From CAWFZT01 sp963820415 (GTDB taxonomy: Bacteria; Chloroflexota; Anaerolineae; Anaerolineales; Anaerolineaceae), in the NCBI GenBank assembly GCA_963820415.1, contig CAWFZT010000006.1:1116001-1180000 (forward strand): a stretch of 64,000 bases of DNA, written 5' to 3'. Under the pieces are notes generated by a model. The model ran no database searches and had not been told where the DNA came from. It saw only the letters and a list, made by a program, of their open reading frames with translations. Numbering within the stretch: the stretch's first letter is position 1; every line of letters begins with the position of its first letter. The translations under genes and the position numbers were made by a program. Below are positions 1-7,463 of the stretch, piece by piece.

Positions 1-275
1 TGGTCAGTTAATTCATACACGCGCCGCGCCGGGCCGCTGTTCTGTGTATCCCATTTGGAACAGACCAGCCCATCTTCTTCTAGTGAGCGCAACATCCGGT
101 AGAAATTGCCGGGGTCGGGGGCGGCGTTACCTTCCTGGCCCAAGCGCTCGATCAACTCATATCCATGGGATGTTTTTTTTGCCAACTCAAGCAGCAAGCG
201 TGGCAAAGCAAAATTAGGTACCCGCTCTACCTTGCAATGACATTCGCCTGATCCGGCTTTTTCATTTTCGCACAT
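1..275 (-). CDS. PadR-family transcriptional regulator (partial, C-terminus beyond window)
   Basis: The minus-strand frame begins at the ATG at 275 and runs off the window edge. It encodes MCENEKAGSGECHCKVERVP followed by a winged-helix region with the PadR-type phrase SHGYELIERL and later YRMLRSLEEDGLV, where the recognition helix and wing are expected. PadR proteins are small dimeric repressors that bind inverted repeats, often in their own promoter. The short Cys-rich head (Cys2 plus CHC) is notable and could hold a metal or sense redox; that is inference. It is transcribed away from the insertion sequence and the ilv operon. An AGGA stretch lies about 10 bases before the start. Confidence 0.75.
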   Translation of the reverse strand, partial: MCENEKAGSGECHCKVERVPNFALPRLLLELAKKTSHGYELIERLGQEGNAAPDPGNFYRMLRSLEEDGLVCSKWDTQNSGPARRVYELTD

Positions 276-307
276 ATATGTTTATCCTACTTAGATGTAA
301 TATACAT
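272..307. promoter_or_regulatory. Palindromic candidate operator of the PadR gene
   Basis: Two dyad-symmetric AT-rich sites lie at the start of the PadR gene: ACATATATGT at 272-281, which overlaps the start codon, and ATGTAATATACAT at 295-307. PadR proteins commonly bind ATGT...ACAT palindromes, so autoregulation is plausible. The assignment rests on sequence symmetry and position only. Confidence 0.4.
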
Positions 308-462
308 ATATAAGTATATAACAAAAAAAGCCAATTGTCAAGGATAATGCTTAATGCTTTGATGGTCACAAGCTCAGGTGTCTGCTAATCTTTGGGAGAT
401 CAGGTAACGGTTTGGCTTTCTTTTCCCTGAACAGTTCGGGGGTGTCAAATTCGCTGAACAAC
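276..462. other. Intergenic region between PadR gene and IS
   Basis: An AT-rich stretch (about 276-340) would carry the PadR promoter. Beyond it I see no convincing gene. Before the IS inserted, this segment would have been continuous with the ilv promoter region at 1886. Confidence 0.5.
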
Positions 463-483
463 AACACACAAAAAATTGCCTAT
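463..483. repeat. Left target-site duplication of the IS
   Basis: The 21-base string aacacacaaaaaattgcc+tat at 463-483 recurs at 1886-1907 with one extra A in the A-run. The copies flank the insertion sequence directly. Long target duplications (roughly 15-29 bp) are known for IS1202-group elements. Confidence 0.7.
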
Positions 484-1885
484 GTCAACGTTAAGTAGAA
501 ATGTCCCCTAATTGCGCGAAGTAGAGATGTCCCCTTTGAGGGGGACAATCTCTACTATTCGAAAGCGGGGTGGCAAAGCGATTGTGCCAGGGGTGATTGG
601 GAGCAGGCTTGTGAGCCTTGCTTTGGTTGAGGAGGGCTTGGTCGATTTGTTTGGACTGCACGACTTCGGATTGTTTGGCTTGCTGGTGAAAAACGGTGTA
701 GTTCAAGGGTTTGCCTTTATAGAGGATGGTGATGTTTCCCTGATCATCCAGGCAGACAGTCACAGCCGCATTGCGCATGGCGTAGGAGGGGCGCTCGGTC
801 TGGATCTGGTAGACGACCTTGTTAAACTGCAGGGTCAGATTCTTGGAGAGAATGCGTGTCTCCTGCCAGGTGAAGAGGCGGGCGGGGTTGTCCTGCGGGG
901 AGAGCGGGCGATGGGCGTCAAATTGGCTTCTGGGCTGGACTGCAAAGCGGCGATTGAAATCGTCCATGAATTCTGGCAGGAAGGCATTGCCTGCTTGCCA
1001 GTCAGAGATGCCACGCAAACGGAGTTCTTTGGGTAGGCGATCTTGGAGGGTCTGGTTGACCCGCTCAACCCGGCCTTTGGCCTGCGGGGTATTGGCACAG
1101 AGGATCTGGATATCCAGTGCCTGCATGGCCCGCCCAAATTGGGTCAGGGCGTCCGAAGAACCTGCCGCAGGTTGATTAACCCGGAAAACACCATGTTTGT
1201 CGCTGTAGAAGGCGACTGGCTTGCCGTGGCGGGCCAAATAGCCTTCCGTCGCCCGGCAATAGCTGAAAAAGCTCTCGCTTTTCACGAACAATAACTGCCC
1301 CAGTTTGCCGGTGGCATCGTCAATGAACACCAGCAGGGTGCATTCCGCAGCTCGCCCTTCAAACCAGTCGTACGGCGAACCATCCACCTGCACCAGTTCC
1401 CCTCTGCATGCCCGCCGCTCCCGCATCTGGTGCACTCCTACCTTCCGACCTTTCTTCGGCTTCCACAACTCCTCCTCGATCATGATCTTGCGTACACTCC
1501 CCACCGATAGCTTCAACCCATGTTTCTCTACCAATTTCTCGCAGGCCAGGGTTGGACCAAAATCTGCATAACGACGATGCAGCCAATCTACCGCCGCTTG
1601 CACCTTCTCTGCCCTCATCCGGTTGTTGCTCGGTTTCCCACGCCGCCCGCATACCAGCCCGCTCGCCCCCTTTTCTCGATACCGTTTCCACAGCCGCTTA
1701 ACTTGCCGTTCGCTAACCCCCATAATTTTCGCAGCCACCTTTTGCGTCATCCTCTTCTCTTGCAACCGCCCCATCACTTCCATGCGGCTTAACTCTTTCT
1801 TGCTCATCGTCAGTAGGTCCATTCTGTCGCCCTTTCAATGGGGACATTTTAACTTGTCGTAAAGGGGACTCTACTACTTATCGCT
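484..1885. mobile_element. ISNCY/IS1202-type insertion sequence, complete
   Basis: A single transposase gene lies between related inverted ends and the long direct repeats. The left end carries AGTAGAAATGTCCCCT (494-509) and again AGTAGAGATGTCCCCT (520-535). The right end carries inverted versions at about 1863-1878 and 1840-1854. Two spaced copies of a transposase-binding-like motif at each end are therefore visible. The exact outer boundary is uncertain by a few bases. The element ends about 22 bases before the -35 box of the ilv promoter, so it sits at the edge of that promoter without breaking it. The intact ORF and near-identical duplications suggest a fairly recent insertion. Confidence 0.8.
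491..1822 (-). CDS. ISNCY-family (IS1202 group) DDE transposase
   Basis: This 443-residue protein has an N-terminal helix-turn-helix (about residues 24-47, MTQKVAAKIMGVSERQVKRL) and an integrase-core catalytic domain. The acidic triad can be placed at D147 (VQVDGSPYDWF), D208 (YSDKHGVFR) and E253 (GRVERVNQTLQDRL). The E-region wording and the HTH-plus-core layout match ISNCY/IS1202 transposases. The stop codon lies inside the left inverted end, as is common in compact IS elements. The start at 1822 is an ATG; an alternative ATG (MSKKEL) lies five codons in. The frame is uninterrupted, so the enzyme may be active. Confidence 0.88.
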   Translation of the reverse strand: MDLLTMSKKELSRMEVMGRLQEKRMTQKVAAKIMGVSERQVKRLWKRYREKGASGLVCGRRGKPSNNRMRAEKVQAAVDWLHRRYADFGPTLACEKLVEKHGLKLSVGSVRKIMIEEELWKPKKGRKVGVHQMRERRACRGELVQVDGSPYDWFEGRAAECTLLVFIDDATGKLGQLLFVKSESFFSYCRATEGYLARHGKPVAFYSDKHGVFRVNQPAAGSSDALTQFGRAMQALDIQILCANTPQAKGRVERVNQTLQDRLPKELRLRGISDWQAGNAFLPEFMDDFNRRFAVQPRSQFDAHRPLSPQDNPARLFTWQETRILSKNLTLQFNKVVYQIQTERPSYAMRNAAVTVCLDDQGNITILYKGKPLNYTVFHQQAKQSEVVQSKQIDQALLNQSKAHKPAPNHPWHNRFATPLSNSRDCPPQRGHLYFAQLGDIST

Positions 1886-1907
1886 AACACACAAAAAAAT
1901 TGCCTAT
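1886..1907. repeat. Right target-site duplication of the IS
   Basis: This 22-base copy of the string at 463-483 has one additional A in the run. Its last base is also the first T of the ilv -35 box. Confidence 0.7.
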
Positions 1908-1935
1908 TGACTTAATATGATGGATTTGATACTAT
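1907..1935 (+). promoter_or_regulatory. Sigma70-like promoter of the ilv-leu operon
   Basis: TTGACT (1907-1912) and TACTAT (1930-1935) are separated by exactly 17 bases, close to the housekeeping consensus. A start near 1942 is expected, which leaves only about 11 bases before the leader-peptide ATG at 1953. The IS lies directly upstream. Confidence 0.7.
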
Positions 1936-1952
1936 GACAGGAACTCATAAAT

Positions 1953-2057
1953 ATGGACATCTATTCACTGGCCCTTTCGATCGTAATCTTAATTGCGGTT
2001 CTCATCCTTGAGAGCCTCATTCGGGTTGGGAAGGCCAAAAAAGTAGAGGTCCAGTAA
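1953..2057 (+). CDS. ilvL: BCAA-rich leader peptide (attenuator ORF) of the ilv-leu operon
   Basis: The 34-codon ORF encodes MDIYSLALSIVILIAVLILE followed by SLIRVGKAKKVEVQ. Half the residues (17 of 34) are Ile, Leu or Val, and nine of the ten residues IVILIAVLIL (codons 10-19) are. It starts about 11 bases after the predicted transcription start and is followed by a terminator just before ilvD, as in enterobacterial ilv leaders, where scarce charged tRNAs stall the ribosome and allow read-through. Bases 2023-2030, inside codons 24-26, can pair with the terminator arm (see the terminator entry). A single-pass membrane microprotein is the alternative, because the run is also hydrophobic. The symbol ilvL is by functional analogy. 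Confidence 0.7.
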   Translation: MDIYSLALSIVILIAVLILESLIRVGKAKKVEVQ

Positions 2058-2091
2058 CATAGCAGACAGACAGTAATCGGACATAAACCAA

Positions 2092-2125
2092 AAAGAGCCA
2101 CCCAACCCAAGGGTGGTTCTTTTTT
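2092..2125 (+). terminator. Attenuator terminator with competing antiterminator
   Basis: The bases AAAGAGCCACCC (2092-2103) pair with GGGTGGTTCTTT (2111-2122) around a 7-base loop, giving a 12-bp stem with one G-U, followed by a T-run to 2125: a clear intrinsic terminator 38 bases before ilvD. GGGTTGGG at 2023-2030 in the leader ORF is perfectly complementary to CCCAACCC at 2101-2108, and GGC 2033-2035 can add pairs to GCC 2097-2099. That alternative consumes seven bases of the 5' arm, so the two structures exclude each other. Together with the BCAA leader ORF this is the full layout of an attenuator. Confidence 0.8.
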
Positions 2126-2162
2126 ATCTATTCACCTCAAAATCAAAAGGAGCAGGCGAGCA

Positions 2163-3830
2163 ATGCGTTCAAATTTAATAAAATCCGGGTTTGAACGTGC
2201 CCCCCACCGGGCGCTGCTGAAAGCAGTCGGTGTGACCGACGCGGATATGAATAAACCCTTCATCGCCGTGGTCAATTCATATGCCGAAATCGTCCCGGGG
2301 CATGCACACTTGCAGGAATTCGGGAAGCTGGTCAAAGCGGCCGTACGGGCCGCCGGCGGGGTACCCTTCGAGTTCAACACGATTGCCGTGGATGACGGGA
2401 TCGCCATGGGACACAAGGGTATGCATTTTTCGCTGCCCTCGCGTGAGCTGATCGCTGACTGCGTGGAAACCATGATCGAAGCGCACCAGTTCGACGGGAT
2501 GGTGTGTATCCCAAACTGTGACAAAATCGTGCCGGGTATGTTGATGGCTGCCGTAAGGGTCAACATCCCGGCCGTTTTTGTTTCTGGGGGTCCGATGGCC
2601 ACCGGGCGCACCCCCAAGGGCGAAGCAGTCGATCTGATTTCGGTCTTCGAAGGTGTGGGCGCTTTCCAGACTGGCAAAATTGACGCAACTCGCCTCAAAG
2701 AGCTGGAAGATTTCGCCTGCCCAAGCTGCGGCTCATGCTCAGGAATGTTCACTGCTAACAGCATGAACTGTCTCATGGAAGCTATCGGCCTGGCTCTGCC
2801 TTACAACGGCTCAGCCCTGGCCAACACTCCCGAACGCGAGGAGCTGGCCCGGCAGGCTGGCGTGCGTATCCTCGACCTGGTAGCGCGCAATATCACCCCG
2901 CGCTCGATTGTGACCGCCGAAGCGTTGGACGATGCCTTTGCCCTGGATATGGCCATGGGCGGCTCGACCAATACCGTGCTGCACGGCCTGGCAATTGCCA
3001 ACGAAGCGGGTTTCGAATATTCGCTGGAGCGGATCAACGCCGTAGCTGACCGGGTTCCACACCTGTGCAAGGTCAGCCCATCCGGGAAGTGGCATATGGA
3101 TGACGTGCACCGCGCTGGGGGCGTGCCGGCAATCCTTAATGAAGTCCAGGCCGGGACGCAGCTCTTACACATGCAGCGCCAGACTGTTTCCGGCCAATCG
3201 TTAGGGCAGTCGATCGCTGGGGCAGTCGTGAAAGACGCTGAAGTAATCCGCCGTTTCGACAATCCACACTCGCCGCGTGGCGGACTGGCGGTGCTGTTCG
3301 GCAACCTGGCTCCCTGTGGCGCGGTGGTCAAAGCCGCCGGCGTGCCCCAGAACATGTGGCATTTCACCGGTCCGGCGCGTATCTTCGAATCGCAGGAAGA
3401 TGCCCAACAAGGCATCCTGGCCGGCCAGGTACAGCCCGGCGAGGTAGTGGTGATCCGCTACGAGGGTCCGCGCGGTGGTCCGGGCATGGTAGAGATGCTA
3501 AGCCCGACCAGCGCCATCATGGGCATGGGCCTGGGAGACAAAGTCGCCCTGATTACGGACGGGCGCTTCTCGGGCGGGACACGCGGCGCTTGCATCGGCC
3601 ACGTTTCACCCGAAGCAGCCGCCGGCGGCCCGATCGCTGCCCTGCAGAACGGCGACGTGATCGAGATCGACCTGGTGGCTCGCACGCTAGATATGCGTCT
3701 TTCTGAGGCGCAGGTGCAGGCGCGCCTGGCTGCACTGCCGCCTTTCACCCCTCGCACCACCAGTAAGTGGCTGCGGCGCTACGCCCATTTTGTAACCAGC
3801 GCGGATACAGGCGCAGTGTTGAAGAATTAA
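2163..3830 (+). CDS. ilvD: Dihydroxy-acid dehydratase
   Basis: Converts 2,3-dihydroxy-isovalerate and -methylvalerate to the 2-keto acids of the Val and Ile pathways; cytoplasmic Fe-S enzyme. The 555-residue protein has typical length. Cys119 (PNCDKIVPGM) and the CPSCGSCSGMF segment (Cys186, 189, 192) hold the expected cluster ligands. The NSYAEIVPGH segment resembles the E. coli [4Fe-4S] type rather than the [2Fe-2S] type with an extra early Cys, so oxygen sensitivity is likely (inference). The start is preceded by AAAGGAGCAGG. It is the first structural gene after the attenuator terminator. Confidence 0.95.
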   Translation: MRSNLIKSGFERAPHRALLKAVGVTDADMNKPFIAVVNSYAEIVPGHAHLQEFGKLVKAAVRAAGGVPFEFNTIAVDDGIAMGHKGMHFSLPSRELIADCVETMIEAHQFDGMVCIPNCDKIVPGMLMAAVRVNIPAVFVSGGPMATGRTPKGEAVDLISVFEGVGAFQTGKIDATRLKELEDFACPSCGSCSGMFTANSMNCLMEAIGLALPYNGSALANTPEREELARQAGVRILDLVARNITPRSIVTAEALDDAFALDMAMGGSTNTVLHGLAIANEAGFEYSLERINAVADRVPHLCKVSPSGKWHMDDVHRAGGVPAILNEVQAGTQLLHMQRQTVSGQSLGQSIAGAVVKDAEVIRRFDNPHSPRGGLAVLFGNLAPCGAVVKAAGVPQNMWHFTGPARIFESQEDAQQGILAGQVQPGEVVVIRYEGPRGGPGMVEMLSPTSAIMGMGLGDKVALITDGRFSGGTRGACIGHVSPEAAAGGPIAALQNGDVIEIDLVARTLDMRLSEAQVQARLAALPPFTPRTTSKWLRRYAHFVTSADTGAVLKN

Positions 3831-3839
3831 ATTCGTTTC

Positions 3840-3898
3840 CTTCTGCGGGACGCAGAAGAAAAGAGGAAGACTGAAAAATGGCAACGGAGGAGAAATGA
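3840..3898 (+). other. Intercistronic hairpin and 6-codon mini-ORF before ilvB
   Basis: CTTCTGCG (3840-3847) and CGCAGAAG (3851-3858) form a perfect 8-bp hairpin with a 3-base loop. It is followed by ATG GCA ACG GAG GAG AAA TGA (3878-3898), a mini-ORF with its own upstream AGAGGAAG. Its stop overlaps the ilvB start as ATGA, and its codons double as the ilvB ribosome-binding site. Translational coupling is possible but chance is not excluded. Confidence 0.35.
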
Positions 3899-5613
3899 AA
3901 CTTAACGGTGCACAAATTATGTGGGAATGCCTGGTCAGGGAAGGCGTTAAGACCGTGTTTGGTTATCCCGGTGGAGCCACTTTGCCGATTTATGACGCCC
4001 TGCCCCAGTTCCCCATCCACCACGTGCTGGTGCGGCATGAGCAGGGCGCCGCCCATATGGCAGACGGTTTTGCCAGGGCTGGCGGCGGCGTAGGAGTAGC
4101 CCTGGCTACCTCCGGCCCGGGCGCTACCAACCTGGTCACCGGCATCGCCACCGCCATGCTGGACTCTTCGCCCATCGTTTGCATTACCGGGCAGGTAATC
4201 AGCAAGCTGATCGGCTATGATGCCTTTCAGGAAGTGGATGTGACCGGCATCACCCTGCCCATCACCAAGCACAATTACCTGGTAACCGACCCGCACGAGA
4301 TCAACCATGCCATCCGTGAAGCTTTTTATATTGCCCGCTCCGGCAGGCCCGGCCCGGTACTGGTGGACATTTCAAAAGACGCCCAGCAGACAAGCATCGA
4401 ATGGGAATATGACGGCAGCCCGATCCGTATGCGCGGCTACCGGCCCGATCACCGGCCCTCCAGCCACGATATCCAGCGCGCTGTGGAGATGATCCACAGC
4501 GCCAAACGCCCGGTTATCCTGGCTGGGCACGGCGTGTTGATGAGTGGAGCGATGGCTGAACTGATCGAATTTGCCGAACGCACCCAGACTCCTATCGCCA
4601 TGACCCTGCTGGGCCTGGGCGGTTTCCCAGGCAGCCATCCCCTCAACCTGGGCATGATGGGCATGCACGGCGAAGCCTGGGTCAACAATACCATCCAGGA
4701 CGCCGACCTGATGCTGGCCTTCGGCATGCGTTTCGACGACCGGGTGACCGGCAACTTGAAAACTTATGCCGTAAACGCTCAGAAGATCCACGCCGAAATC
4801 GACCCGGCCGAAATCAACAAGAACGTCCACGTCGACCTGCCTCTGATCGGCGATCTGCGCAGCACGCTTTCCCAACTGCTGGAATACGTCCAGCCGGTCG
4901 ATCACAGCGATTGGCTGGCGCAAATCGAGGAAATGAAGGGCGACAGCGCCGCTCGCGACATCCTCAACCTGCCGGATGACGGCCATCTCTACGCCGCTCA
5001 CGTGATCAACGACCTCTGGCGCTACACCAACGGTCAAGCCCTGGTGGTGACAGACGTGGGCCAGCACCAGATGTGGACAGGTCAATACTACCGCCAGGAC
5101 TACCCGGGGAACTTCCTTAGTTCGGGCGGGCTTGGAACGATGGGCTTTGGCCTGCCGGCGGCCATCGGAGCCAAATTCGCCCGCCCAGAAGCGGACGTGT
5201 GGGTGATTGCCGGAGACGGCGGCTTCCAGATGACCCAGGCCGAGCTGTCCACCGCCGCCCAGGAAGGCATCAAGGTCAACGTCGCCATCATCAACAACGG
5301 CTACCTGGGCATGGTGCGCCAGTGGCAGGAGTTCTTCTATGACAAACGCTACTCGGCTACACCCATGAAAGGCCCTGATTTCGTCAAAATCGCTGAAGCG
5401 CACGGCCTGACCGGCCTGCGGGTCAGCCACCGATCAGAGGTTGAAAGCGCCGTACGCAAAGCCCACCAGACCGATGGCACGGTGGTGATCGATTTTCGGG
5501 TCGAACAAGAAGACAGCGTTTACCCGATGGTCCCAACGGGGGCGGACCTGAAGCAAATGATCCGCCGACCGCTCCCCAGCCCGGTGAACGAAGCCGCTAA
5601 AGACGATATTTGA
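3895..5613 (+). CDS. ilvB: Acetolactate synthase, large catalytic subunit
   Basis: Condenses two pyruvates, or pyruvate with 2-ketobutyrate, using thiamine diphosphate; first common step of BCAA synthesis. In 572 residues it shows the catalytic Glu49 (VRHEQGAAHMADG), the middle FAD/NAD-like domain, and the ThDP motif from GDGG (about residue 441) to the INN turn. The context with ilvN immediately downstream marks the anabolic, feedback-regulated form. A strong GGAGGAGA precedes the ATG. The C-terminus ends shortly before a tandem repeat block. Confidence 0.95.
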   Translation: MKLNGAQIMWECLVREGVKTVFGYPGGATLPIYDALPQFPIHHVLVRHEQGAAHMADGFARAGGGVGVALATSGPGATNLVTGIATAMLDSSPIVCITGQVISKLIGYDAFQEVDVTGITLPITKHNYLVTDPHEINHAIREAFYIARSGRPGPVLVDISKDAQQTSIEWEYDGSPIRMRGYRPDHRPSSHDIQRAVEMIHSAKRPVILAGHGVLMSGAMAELIEFAERTQTPIAMTLLGLGGFPGSHPLNLGMMGMHGEAWVNNTIQDADLMLAFGMRFDDRVTGNLKTYAVNAQKIHAEIDPAEINKNVHVDLPLIGDLRSTLSQLLEYVQPVDHSDWLAQIEEMKGDSAARDILNLPDDGHLYAAHVINDLWRYTNGQALVVTDVGQHQMWTGQYYRQDYPGNFLSSGGLGTMGFGLPAAIGAKFARPEADVWVIAGDGGFQMTQAELSTAAQEGIKVNVAIINNGYLGMVRQWQEFFYDKRYSATPMKGPDFVKIAEAHGLTGLRVSHRSEVESAVRKAHQTDGTVVIDFRVEQEDSVYPMVPTGADLKQMIRRPLPSPVNEAAKDDI

Positions 5614-5617
5614 AAAT

Positions 5618-5701
5618 CCCCGTTCTGTGGGGACATCAGTCCCCGTTCTATGGGGACATCAGTCCCCGTTCTATGGGGACATCAGTCCCCGTTCTATGGG
5701 G
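5618..5701 (+). repeat. Tandem 23-bp CCCC-N7-GGGG repeat (about 3.7 units)
   Basis: Units begin at 5618, 5641, 5664 and 5687; the consensus is ccccgttctatgggg followed by acatcagt. Unit 1 has gttctgt in the centre and the last unit is cut after gggg. Each CCCC/GGGG pair can form a small hairpin. The block fills the ilvB-ilvN gap, just before the ilvN ribosome-binding site. A related block in the opposite sense occurs before ilvC and a single copy lies inside leuA. Confidence 0.9.
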
Positions 5702-5723
5702 ATAATAAGAGGAGAGAAGAGCT

Positions 5724-6287
5724 ATGTACCATACCCTTGTTGTTCTGGTAGAAGATAAACCGGGCGTCCTCAACCGGGTGGCTTCGCTGTTCCGCCGGCG
5801 CGCCTACAACATCGACTCCCTCACCGTCGGGCGTACTGAACAGCCCGGTGTCTCGCGCATGACCATCGTAGTCGACTGCGATCCGACCAGCATCGAACGC
5901 CTGATCGCCTATCTATACCGGCTGGTCAACGTTTTACAGGTCAGTGACCTGACCTCGATGGCCTGTGTGACGCGCGACCTGGCCATGATCAAGGTAACTA
6001 CCGGCCTAGAAAACCGCACGCACATAATGCAAATCGTCGACGTATTCCGGGCGCGCATCGTCGATATCACCAATACCTCGTTCATCATCGAGATCACCGG
6101 CGACGAAGAGAAAATCGAGGGCTTCGTCGAAGTGCTGCGCCCGCTGGGAATCACCGAGATGGTGCGTACGGGCGTGGTGGTGATGGCGCGTGGCGCCAGC
6201 GCCGCACCGGTGCTAAGCAATGGCAATGGCAAAAGCAGCAACGGCTATAATTTCGAGGATTTACCGGCAGAGTATTTGGCGAGTTGA
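5724..6287 (+). CDS. ilvN: Acetolactate synthase, regulatory small subunit
   Basis: Regulatory partner of IlvB that binds valine and raises its activity. The 187-residue protein begins MYHTLVVLVEDKPGVLNRVA, a standard ACT domain (about residues 3-77), with the conserved RRAYNIDSLTVG segment. A second regulatory domain covers about residues 80-160. The C-terminus has a low-complexity SNGNGKSSNG linker and an acidic tail. An AAGAGGAGAGAAG ribosome-binding region precedes the ATG. Confidence 0.93.
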   Translation: MYHTLVVLVEDKPGVLNRVASLFRRRAYNIDSLTVGRTEQPGVSRMTIVVDCDPTSIERLIAYLYRLVNVLQVSDLTSMACVTRDLAMIKVTTGLENRTHIMQIVDVFRARIVDITNTSFIIEITGDEEKIEGFVEVLRPLGITEMVRTGVVVMARGASAAPVLSNGNGKSSNGYNFEDLPAEYLAS

Positions 6288-6307
6288 GTCTATAAAACCC
6301 AAACATT

Positions 6308-6346
6308 CCCCAAAGAACGGGGACTATAGTCCCCCAAAGAACGGGG
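6308..6346 (+). repeat. Inverted-orientation copies of the 23-bp repeat before ilvC
   Basis: Two units read CCCC-AAAGAAC-GGGG (6308-6322 and 6332-6346), joined by actatagt plus one C. The centre AAAGAAC nearly equals the reverse complement (ATAGAAC) of the centre found before ilvN, so this is the same unit inverted. The block ends about 20 bases before the ilvC start. Confidence 0.8.
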
Positions 6347-6366
6347 ATTATCATCAGGAGAGACTT

Positions 6367-7422
6367 ATGGCAAAGATTAATTTCGGTGGGGTAGAAGAAG
6401 AAGTCGTCATGCGGGAGGAGTTCCCGCTCGACAAGGCGCGTGACGTGTTGAACAAGGAAGTCGTAGCCGTGCTGGGCTACGGCGTGCAGGGGCCGGCCCA
6501 GTCGCTCAATATGCGTGATAACGGCATCAAGGTTATCGTAGGGCAGAAACCGGGCGATCATTACTGGGAAAAGGCGCTCAAGGATGGCTGGGTGCCCGGC
6601 GAAACCCTGTTCGACCTGGAAGAAGCTGCCCGGCGCGGCACGATCATCCAGTACCTGATTTCGGACGCCGGGCAGAAGATGATGTGGCCAAAGATCAAGC
6701 CTTGCCTCAATAAAGGCGATGCGCTGTATTTTTCACACGGTTTTTCCATCGTTTACAAAGAGCAGACCAGCGTCATCCCCCCCGAATACGTGGATGTGAT
6801 CATGGTGGCGCCAAAAGGTTCCGGCACCAGCGTGCGGGCCAACTTCCTCAGCGGCAGCGGCATTAACAGCAGCTTCGCCGTAGAGCAGGATTTCACCGGC
6901 CGCGCCCTCGAGCGCACTCTGGCGCTGGGGATTGCCATCGGCTCCGGCTACCTCTTCCCAACCACCTTCAAACAAGAAGTCTTCAGCGACCTGACCGGCG
7001 AGCGCGGCGTGCTGATGGGCGCCCTGGCCGGCATCATGGAAGCTCAATATAACGAGCTGCGCAAGAACGGCCACACCCCCAGCGAGGCCTTCAACGAGAC
7101 CGTGGAAGAACTTACCCAGAGCCTGATCCGCCTGGTGGGGCAGAATGGCATGGATTGGATGTATGCTAACTGCAGCACCACCGCCCAACGCGGCGCCCTG
7201 GACTGGAGGCACGAATTCCGCAAAGCCACCGAACCTGTGTTCGCCCGGCTGTATCAAAGTGTGGTTTCAGGTGAGGAAACCCGCATCGTGCTGGAAGCTA
7301 ACAGCGCCCCAGATTACTTGGAAAAACTGACCGAGGAGCTGCGCCAGATGCGCGAATCGGAAATGTGGCAGGCCGGGGCAGCCGTGCGCTCCCTGCGGCC
7401 TGAAAACTGGAACAAGGCTTGA
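6367..7422 (+). CDS. ilvC: Ketol-acid reductoisomerase
   Basis: Isomerises and reduces acetolactate or acetohydroxybutyrate with NAD(P)H and Mg2+. The chosen ATG at 6367 follows a good AGGAG; a longer open frame upstream runs through the repeat block and is not used. 351 residues. The Rossmann motif is GYGVQGPAQSLNMRDNG (about residue 37 on), a variant closer to the yeast Ilv5/Bacteroidetes group than to the usual GYGSQGHAHA form. Metal-site segments such as EVFSDLTGERGVLMG and the Glu-rich C-terminal helices are present. Confidence 0.93.
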   Translation: MAKINFGGVEEEVVMREEFPLDKARDVLNKEVVAVLGYGVQGPAQSLNMRDNGIKVIVGQKPGDHYWEKALKDGWVPGETLFDLEEAARRGTIIQYLISDAGQKMMWPKIKPCLNKGDALYFSHGFSIVYKEQTSVIPPEYVDVIMVAPKGSGTSVRANFLSGSGINSSFAVEQDFTGRALERTLALGIAIGSGYLFPTTFKQEVFSDLTGERGVLMGALAGIMEAQYNELRKNGHTPSEAFNETVEELTQSLIRLVGQNGMDWMYANCSTTAQRGALDWRHEFRKATEPVFARLYQSVVSGEETRIVLEANSAPDYLEKLTEELRQMRESEMWQAGAAVRSLRPENWNKA

Positions 7423-7463
7423 GCATGGAAATGTGGAAATAGGTTTCGCTGTTGGAGGAGATT

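Noticed and set aside
2110..2119. AGGGTGG string before ilvD resembling the T-box core
   Set aside because: It forms the 3' arm of the terminator and is followed at once by the T-run; in T-box leaders this motif lies on the antiterminator and precedes the terminator. The BCAA leader ORF explains the region better.
4372..5430. 352-codon open frame antisense to ilvB
   Set aside because: Shadow of a GC-rich coding gene; no family features and no initiation signals. Several similar antisense frames elsewhere were dropped for the same reason.
5618..5701. Regular 23-bp repeats as a CRISPR array
   Set aside because: The units are contiguous with no unique spacers, and there are no cas genes.
6220..6366. 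Upstream extension of ilvC
   Set aside because: It overlaps the end of ilvN and runs through the repeat block; the ATG at 6367 has a proper ribosome-binding site and gives a normal KARI N-terminus.
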